Both the position numbers and the translations under genes were made by a program. A DNA stretch of 15,708 nucleotides from GCA-003244245 sp036494005 (GTDB taxonomy: Bacteria > Actinomycetota > Actinomycetes > Mycobacteriales > Pseudonocardiaceae): assembly GCA_036494005.1 (NCBI GenBank), contig DASXOV010000077.1, positions 1 through 15,708 on the forward strand, written 5' to 3'. Each line of letters begins with the position of its first letter. Position 1 is the stretch's first letter. Positions 6,036 to 12,511 of the stretch are shown in pieces. The notes under the pieces were generated by a model that saw only the letters and a program-made list of their open reading frames with translations, was not told the DNA's origin and did not search any database.

Positions 6036-6465
6036 GGCGGAGAGAGTGAAGCACGTCCGAAGTCGCGGTTTCAGCCCGCCCGGACGGCACTCTCCGGGTG
6101 TTCGGCAACCGCTGGCGAACCACTGGCACGACACCATGGCAACTCACAGTAATAGATTTACCATTAAATCTCACACTTTCGGTCTAGTTGATCCCTGGAG
6201 TGCACCGGCAACGGGAGTAATCCGTGTGCGCAGCGAAAGTGTTGGTCAAGGAATGATCACGTTCGGGGAGTACTCGTCAATTTCGTCGTATCTGTGGCGA
6301 TACCCGCGTCGTTGAGCCGGTACCTGGACGCCCAGAGATCAGAGATCGGCGACCGTCGGTCGTATCGGGGTGTCGAACGCCAGGCATTGAGGGATCCGCT
6401 GCCACCACATGGTGGAGGTACCGCCCTCTCGCGGAGAGATCTCGAACGAGGAGGAACACGGGAAC
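6036..6465. other. 430-bp divergent control region, AT-rich in part, no gene seen
   Basis: The gap between the DUF2020 and LAXTG genes has no convincing coding frame. About 6141-6190 is AT-rich against the GC-rich background and holds an inverted repeat (6154-6171). Other small inverted repeats are GTATC/GATAC (6288-6303), CGACC/GGTCG (near 6350-6362) and CCACC/GGTGG near 6403-6416. An AGGAGG lies at 6449-6454. The length suggests a long leader or several regulator sites for the surface protein. Confidence 0.6.
6154..6171. promoter_or_regulatory. AT-rich inverted repeat, candidate operator
   Basis: AGATTTA (6154-6160), 4-bp spacer CCAT, TAAATCT (6165-6171): perfect 7-bp arms in the only AT-rich patch of the region, about 120 bp before the DUF2020 start and about 295 bp before the LAXTG gene. 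Confidence 0.45.
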
Positions 6466-7950
6466 ATGACGTCACGCACGCCCAGGAGGCATCGCCGCCT
6501 GGCTCTCATGGCCGCCGGGACGGTGGCCGCGATGGTTTTGGTGCCTGGCACCGCCTTGGCGCAGCAGGACCCGATCAACAACGTGGTCGACACGCTGCAC
6601 GCAATGGCGGGCGCAGCGGGCGCCCCGGCGGCGCCCGACGTGCCCCAGGTCCCCGGCGCCCCCGCTCTGCCCAACCTGAACAAGCTCCCGGTGGGGGTGC
6701 CCGCGCTGCCCGGCGGTGCCCCGCAGCTTCCCGGCGCACTCCCGCTCGACTCCAGCGACGACTCCCCGGGTCACACCACCAAGCTCCCGGTCACCCCGGA
6801 CCACGGTTCGGGTTTCGTCGGTGACGTCGACCTGGGCAAGCAGGAGATCCTCGACCTCACCAAGTACGACGCCACCATCGGCGACGACGGCACGCCGCAC
6901 TCCGACGCGACCGTCCTGTCCCTGCTGGGCAACCAGCTGGTCGGTGCCAGCCAGGACGCGTACGGGTCGAAGCTGAGCAACCCGACCGCTGGGATCGGCA
7001 AGCTCACCAACGGCTTCCTGACCCTGGGTCTGCTGTACGACTACGTCAGCGCCATCAAGGGCGACGCGGGCCCCGAGGCCACCGCCGCCGATGGTGTTCT
7101 CGGCCTGTGCTTGGGGGGCAAGGACCCGGACGCGACCGCCTCCTACCACTGCAAGAGCGCCGTGCTGGGCGCCGGTGTCGCGGAGGGTCTCGGCCACGCC
7201 GAGCGCGATGCCACAACCGGCCACACCGCGGCGAAGTCCGTCAACGAGCTGGTCAACGCCTGCACCGGTGGCGATCGGGAGGGCTACACCTGCAAGGGCC
7301 TGCTGGGTGCTCAGGTGCTGCACTCCGACTCGGAGTCGGAATCCCGGACCCCGGACACCTCGCGGCAGTCCTGGCTGGTTGCCCTCGACCTCAGTGGCAA
7401 GAAGATTCTGAAGCTCAACGACCCCGCTCACCTGTCGATTCCGACGGAGTGCGGTGACTCCGGGATCGTCTGCCTGTTCCTGAACCAGGGCAAGTCGATC
7501 ATCTTCAACACCGGTGCGGGCAGCGCTCAGGAGGCCCTGCACCTGGACCTGCTGAAGTCCACTCCGATCGACGCGCTGGTCGAGCTGGGCCAGGCTGAGT
7601 CCATCGCGCACCTGGTGCCGCCGGCTGGCTGCAACCCCGGAGAAAAGGGCCCATGCAATAAGCCGGAGTGCAGCGACGGCATCGACAACGACGGTGACGG
7701 CCTGGTGGACTTCGACGGTGGACCCAACCACGGGAAGGCCGACCCCGACTGCCACGGCAACCCCAACGGCCCGTCCGAGTCTGGCCCCGGTGAGGGTGCC
7801 GGCAACGGTGAGGGTGCCGGCAACGGCAACGGCCTGGCCTCCACCGGTGCTGAGGTGGCACCGCTGCTGGCCGGCGCCTTCGCGCTGATCGGACTGGGCG
7901 CGCTGACCGTCGCGGCCACCCGTCGGCGGGTTGGTAAGCACACCATCTGA
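6466..7950 (+). CDS. LAXTG-anchored surface protein (sortase E substrate), function unknown
   Basis: 494 aa. A signal peptide (MTSRTPRRHRRLALMAAG... ending ALA about residue 32) starts an exported protein. A Pro/Ala-rich segment (about 45-110) precedes a globular region (about 120-390) with several Cys, which I do not recognise. Near 398-425 lies CSDGIDNDGDGLVDFD...ADPDC, a Ca-binding-type Asp-rich motif known from other secreted bacterial proteins. A Gly/Asn/Glu linker with an 18-bp DNA duplication (7789-7806, 7807-7824) leads to the sorting signal LASTG (457-461), a hydrophobic helix and RRR tail. LAXTG is the signal preferred by class E sortases, and srtE is in this window. ATG 6466 follows GAGGAGG by 12 nt with GGGAA nearer; the upstream in-frame ATG lacks a signal peptide at its end. 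Confidence 0.9.
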   Translation: MTSRTPRRHRRLALMAAGTVAAMVLVPGTALAQQDPINNVVDTLHAMAGAAGAPAAPDVPQVPGAPALPNLNKLPVGVPALPGGAPQLPGALPLDSSDDSPGHTTKLPVTPDHGSGFVGDVDLGKQEILDLTKYDATIGDDGTPHSDATVLSLLGNQLVGASQDAYGSKLSNPTAGIGKLTNGFLTLGLLYDYVSAIKGDAGPEATAADGVLGLCLGGKDPDATASYHCKSAVLGAGVAEGLGHAERDATTGHTAAKSVNELVNACTGGDREGYTCKGLLGAQVLHSDSESESRTPDTSRQSWLVALDLSGKKILKLNDPAHLSIPTECGDSGIVCLFLNQGKSIIFNTGAGSAQEALHLDLLKSTPIDALVELGQAESIAHLVPPAGCNPGEKGPCNKPECSDGIDNDGDGLVDFDGGPNHGKADPDCHGNPNGPSESGPGEGAGNGEGAGNGNGLASTGAEVAPLLAGAFALIGLGALTVAATRRRVGKHTI

Positions 7951-7971
7951 GTGACACCCTGAGTGAGACCC

Positions 7972-8006
7972 GACGGGGGCTGGCGATCTCTTCGCTGGCC
8001 CCCGTC
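7972..8006 (+). terminator. Terminator hairpin after the LAXTG gene
   Basis: GACGGGGGC (7972-7980) pairs with GCCCCCGTC (7998-8006), with an inner GCGA/TCGC helix and a short loop. It begins 21 bp after the stop codon. Confidence 0.8.
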
Positions 8007-8030
8007 AGCATGTCCGGACTACGAATCTCC

Positions 8031-8036
8031 TAAGAT
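8031..8036 (+). promoter_or_regulatory. Candidate -10 element for a nearly leaderless transcript
   Basis: TAAGAT fits the actinobacterial TANNNT -10 pattern and ends 10 nt before the ATG at 8047. No Shine-Dalgarno lies between them, so transcription would start at or within a few bases of the ATG. No good -35 is visible. Confidence 0.4.
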
Positions 8037-8046
8037 CGGCGCCCTT

Positions 8047-8610
8047 ATGACTACCTTGCTCACGCGGCTGCGCGCGCGGCCGGTCCCCTCCCTCATCGCG
8101 GTCGTCGCGCTCGTGCTGGCCGTCACGTTCGGGGTGTTGGCTCTGGTGCTGAGCGGCAGCACCAGTGCGAACAGCTCTCCTGACGAGGTCAAGAACACCG
8201 CAGGCGGGTACAGCATCCGGCTGCCCGACAGCTGGTCGTCCAAGCAGGAAGGCCGCACCACCACGGCGACCAGTTCCGACGGGAAGACCCTGGTGACCTT
8301 CGGGGTGGGCCGCACCGGGCCGTTGCCCGTGGCGGGCACCCTGTTCTTCCAGCAGATCGGCGGCAAGTACCACAACGTCCAGGTGTTCGCCCCGGAGGCC
8401 AAGCGCATCGGCGGCCTGCCCGCGTTGGCCTACGGTGGAGCCGGCATCAACGACAAGAACACCGGGATCCGGTTCCTGGCGATCAGCGTGCAGAACAGCC
8501 CTACCAACTACGGCATCGCCGTGTTCACCGCAGCCGACTCTGATCCGGCGAAGGTGCTTCCCCAGGTCAACAACCTCGTTGATTCCTTCCGGAAGCTGCC
8601 ACCCGGCTGA
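8047..8610 (+). CDS. Membrane-anchored extracytoplasmic protein, PsbP/LpqN-like fold suspected
   Basis: 187 aa: a basic start (MTTLLTRLRARP), one membrane helix at about 15-36 and then an exported domain. The domain begins GGYSIRLPDSWSSKQEG and continues with short strand-rich segments, ending in a helix VLPQVNNLVDSFRKLP. This layout resembles actinobacterial secreted proteins with a PsbP-like (DUF1795/LpqN) fold, but I see no diagnostic motif, so it is a hypothetical protein. No Cys lipobox is present. The ATG at 8047 was chosen because it starts the basic-hydrophobic segment; there is no ribosome site. Its last 103 bp overlap the convergent PP2C gene. Confidence 0.82.
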   Translation: MTTLLTRLRARPVPSLIAVVALVLAVTFGVLALVLSGSTSANSSPDEVKNTAGGYSIRLPDSWSSKQEGRTTTATSSDGKTLVTFGVGRTGPLPVAGTLFFQQIGGKYHNVQVFAPEAKRIGGLPALAYGGAGINDKNTGIRFLAISVQNSPTNYGIAVFTAADSDPAKVLPQVNNLVDSFRKLPPG

Positions 8611-9467
8611 GTCGACCGCTCAGGTGAGCCACCCTCGGCAGCCGGCACCGTCACCACCACCGCGGTGATGTTGTCCCGCCCGCCGCATTGCAGGGCGACC
8701 TCGGTAAGAACGGTCGCCGCGGTCAGTGGATCACCTGCTTCACCCACCACGGCAGCCAGTTCCTCGGAGTTCCACAGGTAGTTCCACAGCCCGTCGCTGC
8801 ACAGCAGCACGGCACCCCCATCGGTGGTCTCCAACGTCGCGATCTGGGCGGGTCCGCTGTCGGCGTCTGCACCGAGCCAACGCCACAGCGGGCCCGCCCT
8901 TCCGTCGCCGTATGCCTCTTGCGGGGTCTCCCGGCCGGCCCGCACCGCATGCCCGGCCCAGGTGTCGTCAGTGGTCAGGCACTGGGAAGGCGGACCACTG
9001 CGCCCCGCCAGCCAGTAAGCCCTGCTGTCCCCGATCCAGCCGACGGTGATCTGCCCGCCGATCACCACGGCCGAGACGAACGTGCACGCCGGAGCGGTGC
9101 CGCGGTCCTCAGGTCGGCGCAGTGCAGCGACCACTGACGCCGCGGCAGCCGCCGCATCCCTGGTCGCCGCCACCAGATCGGCTCGGTTGAGCACCGCCGT
9201 CGCCAATACGTCCACCGCCACATCAACCGCCGCGCTGGACGCCTCATGGGGCCGGTGCGAGGTGGACACGCCGTCCGCGACGGCCACCACAACGGCATCC
9301 GGCGCGACCTGACGCAGCGCCATCGCATCCTCGTTCCGGACATGCCGCAGCCCGCGGTCACTCACCCCGGCGGCCACGCCCAGATCCGCCAGCACCCGGT
9401 CCCGTACCGGGGCCTCCGCGTCTGGTTGGGAAACTCGATACACCAGCACCTGCCCTCCACCCGCCAC
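8508..9467 (-). CDS. PP2C-family Ser/Thr protein phosphatase
   Basis: Metal-dependent phosphatase that reverses Ser/Thr kinase signalling; soluble, no membrane helix. All PP2C motifs are present: SDRGLRHVRNEDA (36-48), VVAVADGVS with metal-ligand Asp65, WIGDSRAYW with Asp147, LLCSDGLWNYL with Asp225, and GGRDNITAVVV with Asp265. The domain ends near 275; a tail of about 44 residues rich in Ser/Gly follows, and it is this tail that overlaps the 3' end of the convergent secreted-protein gene. The start is uncertain: GTG 9465-9467 gives 319 aa, but GTG eight codons on (V9) has GGAGGG better placed. The divisome kinase pknB normally has its own phosphatase in its operon, so this one may serve another pathway. 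Confidence 0.93.
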   Translation of the reverse strand: MAGGGQVLVYRVSQPDAEAPVRDRVLADLGVAAGVSDRGLRHVRNEDAMALRQVAPDAVVVAVADGVSTSHRPHEASSAAVDVAVDVLATAVLNRADLVAATRDAAAAAASVVAALRRPEDRGTAPACTFVSAVVIGGQITVGWIGDSRAYWLAGRSGPPSQCLTTDDTWAGHAVRAGRETPQEAYGDGRAGPLWRWLGADADSGPAQIATLETTDGGAVLLCSDGLWNYLWNSEELAAVVGEAGDPLTAATVLTEVALQCGGRDNITAVVVTVPAAEGGSPERSTQPGGSFRKESTRLLTWGSTFAGSESAAVNTAMP

Positions 9468-9623
9468 ATGCGGCTCAGCGTCGGTTGGTCACTGTCATTC
9501 TTAACGGGAACGGCGTCCACCTGTGAGCTAATTCATGTCGCTTACAGGCGAATTACCGGGCTCACCGCGTCGGACGAGGGCACCGGTGACCACACAGGGC
9601 GAGTCGGCCGGCGCCGACCGTGG
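9468..9623. other. Gap upstream of the PP2C gene with a large inverted repeat
   Basis: No gene is seen. GTGAGC-TAATTC (9523-9534) pairs with GAATTA (9550-9555) and, after four unpaired bases, GCTCAC (9560-9565), with a 15-nt centre. TAAGAA on the minus strand near 9500 could be a promoter element for PP2C. Confidence 0.35.
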
Positions 9624-10379
9624 TCATCCGGGGCGCTCATCCGGGGCGGTCGCCCTACGCCGGCCACCGGGCCACTCACCGCTCGGCCGAGGCCGCGACG
9701 CCCAGCCCGACGCCCGCCAGTGACCGAGCCACTCGTCGGTGGCGATCACGGGAAGCAGCAGGACCCAGGCCTCGTCGACCCGCCGCCACAGATCGCCACG
9801 GTCGCCGAGGGCATCGCAGATCTGTCGATGCCCGGCCACCAGCGCGACGATCTGACGGGCCAACGACGCGGGCTCGACGCCCTCGCGCAACTGGCCGCTA
9901 CGGGCCGCCTCGGTGAGCAAGGCCAGTGTGTCGCGTTCACCGAACGAGTAGTGTTCGCCGGTTGCCGTTCCGGACCCGGGCAATTCGCTGAGCAACCGGG
10001 TACCGCCCCGGGCGATCGGGCTGTCGACCAGCCGAGCGATCACCTCGTCGACGAGGGTCAGCAAGGTCGCGAGCGGGTCGAGCCCCCGCTCGCCGACCTG
10101 CGCTCGAAGGTCCCCCCATTGCTGCACCATCTCAGCGACCACCGCCCTGGCCAGCGCCAGCTTGGACGTGAAGTGGAAGTACAGGGCTCCCTTGGTCCCC
10201 CCGCTGTCGGCCAGCACCCTGTCCAACGAGGTGGCGTGGTAGCCGTCTCGAGCGAAGTGCTCCGCTGCGGCGGACAAGATTGCTGAACGGGTCGCGCGGG
10301 CCCGGGGCTGCAATTCAGCCCGGCCGCGTGGGTTCTCCCGGTCGGCGGTCTCTGCTGTGTGGGGGGCAATCCTGGCCAT
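9624..10379 (-). CDS. TetR-family regulator, gamma-butyrolactone-receptor (ScbR/ArpA) type
   Basis: About 251 aa from ATG 10377-10379 (an alternative ATG at 10410-10412 adds 11 residues). The DNA-binding domain reads RATRSAILSAAAEHFARDGYHATSLDRVLADSGGTKGALYFHFTSKLALARAVV; TKGALYFHF and SLDRVL are typical of the receptor family that binds gamma-butyrolactone-type signals and represses antibiotic and development genes. The ligand half (VDEVIARLVDSPIARGG..RLLSEL) also fits. The C-terminus has an extra Arg/Pro-rich tail of about 35 residues. Neither start has a Shine-Dalgarno, suggesting a short leader. A receptor-type operator lies just upstream at 10441-10462, implying self-repression. No butyrolactone synthase gene (afsA type) is in the window, so it may be an orphan pseudo-receptor. 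Confidence 0.88.
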   Translation of the reverse strand: MARIAPHTAETADRENPRGRAELQPRARATRSAILSAAAEHFARDGYHATSLDRVLADSGGTKGALYFHFTSKLALARAVVAEMVQQWGDLRAQVGERGLDPLATLLTLVDEVIARLVDSPIARGGTRLLSELPGSGTATGEHYSFGERDTLALLTEAARSGQLREGVEPASLARQIVALVAGHRQICDALGDRGDLWRRVDEAWVLLLPVIATDEWLGHWRASGWASRPRPSGEWPGGRRRATAPDERPG

Positions 10380-10440
10380 GAGGATTCGCAAGGTACCCGC
10401 ACTCAAGTCCATGGGCTGCACTCGTTTGGAGGTGCAGGGC

Positions 10441-10462
10441 AAAAACACCGCCCGGTATGTTT
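10441..10462. promoter_or_regulatory. Gamma-butyrolactone autoregulatory element-like operator
   Basis: Imperfect palindrome centred on ACCGCCCGGT with A-rich left and ATGTTT right flanks (8 of 10 arm pairs match). The right half GCCCGGTATGT (10450-10460) fits the ArpA-type half-site GG(T/C)CGGT(A/T)(T/C)G(T/G) at 10 of 11 positions. A weaker half-site, GGCCGGTACAC, follows at 10494-10504. It lies 29-62 bp before the two candidate starts of the TetR gene. Confidence 0.6.
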
Positions 10463-10714
10463 CACGGGTGCCGTCCTGATCCCGATCAACATCGGCCGGT
10501 ACACCGACGTGGGGGTCCCGCCGAGGGTGTGGCTGGTCGGAGTGGGCAGGGGGTCTGCTCCTGGGCGGCCACACCCCACCAGGTCGAGGCCACTGCGGTC
10601 GTCGACGATGCGCGACCAAGGCCTGCGGTGCCGGGACCTTGGACTCTCCTTCCGCCGAGCGGCGGCACCCACCATGGTCCCGGGCGGATACCGACGATCC
10701 AGAACCGGGAGATC
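10463..10714. other. Divergent gap between the TetR and PPOX genes
   Basis: About 250 bp with no convincing gene; the open plus-strand frame through it gives Arg/Pro-rich low-quality protein. It contains the second half-site near 10494 and the short ribosome site GGGAGA before the PPOX start. Confidence 0.5.
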
Positions 10715-11131
10715 ATGAAAGCCTCCATCGCACTGGCTGAGCTCGACCGGACCGAATGCCTTCGACTGCTCGGCACCGCTGTCGTGGGCCGGATCGTCTT
10801 CACCGAAGACGCCCTACCTGCCATCCGACCGGTCAACTTCCTGCTCGACGGGGACGAGATCGTCTTCCGCACCGGCACGGGCAGCACCTTGGCGGCGGCC
10901 ACCAGGCACTCCGTGGTGGCTTTCGAGGTCGACGAGATCGATACCCGGACGCACACCGGGTGGAGTGTGGTCGTCGTCGGTCAGGCCTACGAGATCGCCG
11001 ACATCGACCGGCTGGTCCGGCTGGCCCACCCCGAATACACTCCGTGGCCCCCGTCCCGCACGGCACACACCATCGCCATCCCGGTCCACCACCTCTCCGG
11101 GCGTCGTCTGATCCTGCGCGGTCCGGCCTGA
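10715..11131 (+). CDS. PPOX-class (pyridoxamine 5'-phosphate oxidase-like) flavin-binding protein
   Basis: 138 aa, a typical size for small split-barrel PPOX proteins. The sequence has the family layout: a helix LDRTECLRLLGTAVVGRIVF, then IRPVNFLLDGDEIVFRTGTGSTLAAA, which forms the FMN phosphate-binding edge, VAFEVDEID, WSVVVVGQAYEI, and a C-terminal HHLSGRRLIL strand. Such proteins bind FMN, F420 or heme; the substrate cannot be told here and it is not the vitamin B6 enzyme itself. The ATG at 10715 is preceded by CGGGAGATC. It is divergent from the TetR regulator and is its most likely local target. A decayed ABC gene follows on the opposite strand. Confidence 0.87.
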   Translation: MKASIALAELDRTECLRLLGTAVVGRIVFTEDALPAIRPVNFLLDGDEIVFRTGTGSTLAAATRHSVVAFEVDEIDTRTHTGWSVVVVGQAYEIADIDRLVRLAHPEYTPWPPSRTAHTIAIPVHHLSGRRLILRGPA

Positions 11132-11153
11132 CCCCCACCGGCCGCACGCCCGA

Positions 11154-11345
11154 GTGATCCGCGGTCCAGATGCGCGGTCGGCTCGTCGAACATCAGCACC
11201 GGGCGCTCGGCGAGCAACGCCCTGGCCAGACCCAGCCGCTGGCACTCACCGCCGGACGGCCGGGCGGCGTCCAGCAGCAGGTTCCGCCGAACACAGCTGG
11301 ACGCCGAGGGTAGCGGGGACCTTCGTCCTCCGAGATCAGGCTCTG
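11154..11345 (-). pseudogene. Decayed ABC transporter ATPase fragment, CydC/CydD-like
   Basis: Minus-strand translation from about 11298 gives VRRNLLLDAARPSGGE, then CQRLGLARALLAERP and VLMFDEPTAHLD. The last part is the signature-to-Walker-B block of CydC-type exporters (DEPTAHLD is characteristic), with the signature changed from LSGGQ to PSGGE. VRRNLLLD matches the VRENLLL segment that normally lies about 45 residues before the signature, so an internal deletion has joined the two. A second frame just upstream (QSLISEDE) looks like the preceding Q-loop region, implying a frameshift. No Walker A, membrane domain or start is present. It fills most of the 295-bp gap between the PPOX and FmdB genes. 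Confidence 0.65.
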
Positions 11346-11395
11346 CGCCCCTGTGGGGGTCGCCGCGAAGAGGCCAACGTCGGGTGCCCCCTTGT

Positions 11396-11426
11396 GGTTG
11401 GTGATGATCGCGGTTGGTGATGATCG
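11396..11426 (+). repeat. 15-bp word duplicated at 16-bp period in the FmdB leader
   Basis: GGTTGGTGATGATCG occurs at 11396-11410 and 11412-11426, the second copy directly touching the ATG at 11427. The copies carry the only (weak) ribosome-site-like GGTGAT. Confidence 0.75.
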
Positions 11427-11714
11427 ATGACGATCTATGCGTACCGGTGCCCGGTCTGCGGGCCGTTCGAGTTGCGGCTCCCGATGGGTGGTGCGGACGG
11501 TCAGCAGCCGTGCGTGCACTGCGGCGCAGCGGCGCGCAGAGTGTTCACGGCTCCGCACCTGGCTCGTACTCCCCCGCAGCTGGCGACCCAGCTACAGCGC
11601 GAGGAAGCCAGCAGCGACGCCCCCGATGTGGTCGAGGCGGTGCCACCCGCAGCCCAGCGACCACAGACCACCACTGCGGCGCATCCGGCATGGGCTTCGT
11701 TGCCACGCCCATGA
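11427..11714 (+). CDS. fmdB: FmdB-family zinc-ribbon protein
   Basis: 95 aa. The first 45 residues form a zinc ribbon with MTIYAYRCPVCGPFE (Cys8, Cys11) and CVHCGAAARRVFTAP (Cys29, Cys32), the standard FmdB pattern. The remainder is Pro/Ala/Gln-rich and probably disordered. FmdB proteins are small putative regulators or accessory factors found next to amidase/formamidase genes; their exact role is not settled. It heads the amide operon: AmiS starts 73 bp downstream and FmdA follows. The start lies within a duplicated leader and has no strong Shine-Dalgarno. Confidence 0.9.
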   Translation: MTIYAYRCPVCGPFELRLPMGGADGQQPCVHCGAAARRVFTAPHLARTPPQLATQLQREEASSDAPDVVEAVPPAAQRPQTTTAAHPAWASLPRP

Positions 11715-11787
11715 GATACGCCCATTCCATGGTGATGTCTCGCGGCACCGCCACCGCATCACCAGATTTTTCTTGGAGGTTTCACTC

Positions 11788-12450
11788 ATGGCACTTGTTG
11801 GTCTGATCTACGTGGGTGCCGTACTTTTCATCAACGGCCTCATGCTACTCGGCGTCGTCGACCAGAAGTCAGCGGCAGTGTTCAACCTTTTCGTCGGTGG
11901 TCTTCAGGTGATCACGCCGACTTTCCTGATCTTCACCGCGCACGGTGACACGGATACCATCCTGAACGCATCCGGGATCTATCTGTTCGGCTTCACCTAC
12001 CTCTACGTCGGCATCACCCTGCTCGCCGGACTCGACTCGACCGGTGTGGGCTACTTCTCGCTCTTCGTGGCGGTCATGGCGCTCGGTTACTCGGCCGCCA
12101 ACTTCATCCGCTCCGGCCAGGGTGCGCTTTACTCCAACGTCTTCGGCGTGATCTGGCTCTTCTGGGCCTTCCTGTGGGCGCTGTTCTTCGTGTTGCTCGG
12201 CCTCAAGAAGGAGGGCGTGACCAGCTATACGGGATATGTCGCCGCCATCGAAGGCTGGGTGACAGGCGCGATCCCCGCATTCCTGCTGCTGACCAACTGG
12301 TGGCGGAATCCCAATCTCATCGCACTGCTGCTCGCGATCGGTGGGATCGTGGTCTTCGCCGCGCTCATTCCACTGACCCGGCCACGGGAGCCACAACACG
12401 GTGTGCCTGCAGCTCGCAGGGCAACCGACGTGGCCGCCACCGCCCGGTAG
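11788..12450 (+). CDS. amiS: AmiS/UreI-family amide/urea channel
   Basis: 220-aa polytopic membrane protein with about six or seven hydrophobic helices. It matches the AmiS/UreI family: MALVGLIYVGAVLFINGLMLLG at the start, the loop VGGLQVITPTFLIF, GIYLFGFTYLYVGI, the F-W-F rich helix VIWLFWAFLWALFFVLLG and YVAAIEGWVTGAIPAFLLL. Family members pass urea or short-chain amides passively. Its place directly before formamidase indicates formamide or related amide uptake. The ATG at 11788 has TTGGAGG 8 nt upstream; the longer open frame upstream is only a shadow over fmdB. The C-terminal 25 residues are polar and basic. Confidence 0.96.
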   Translation: MALVGLIYVGAVLFINGLMLLGVVDQKSAAVFNLFVGGLQVITPTFLIFTAHGDTDTILNASGIYLFGFTYLYVGITLLAGLDSTGVGYFSLFVAVMALGYSAANFIRSGQGALYSNVFGVIWLFWAFLWALFFVLLGLKKEGVTSYTGYVAAIEGWVTGAIPAFLLLTNWWRNPNLIALLLAIGGIVVFAALIPLTRPREPQHGVPAARRATDVAATAR

Positions 12451-12511
12451 GCCCTGGCCCAAGGTTTCACCGGCCCCAACCAATATTGATTCCGGAAAAG
12501 GAGTGGTGACA

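Noticed and set aside
6190..6465. c-di-AMP (ydaO) riboswitch in the long leader of the surface-protein gene
   Set aside because: Conserved core words of that class are not visible; only small unrelated inverted repeats are present.
6472..7941. 489-aa open frame antisense to the LAXTG protein gene
   Set aside because: High-GC shadow frame: Gly/Val/Arg-rich, no domain or ribosome site, while the opposite strand has a signal peptide and sorting signal.
9535..9723. 62-aa plus-strand frame between PP2C and TetR
   Set aside because: No ribosome site, Arg/Pro/Gly-rich, and overlaps the end of the TetR gene and the inverted repeat.
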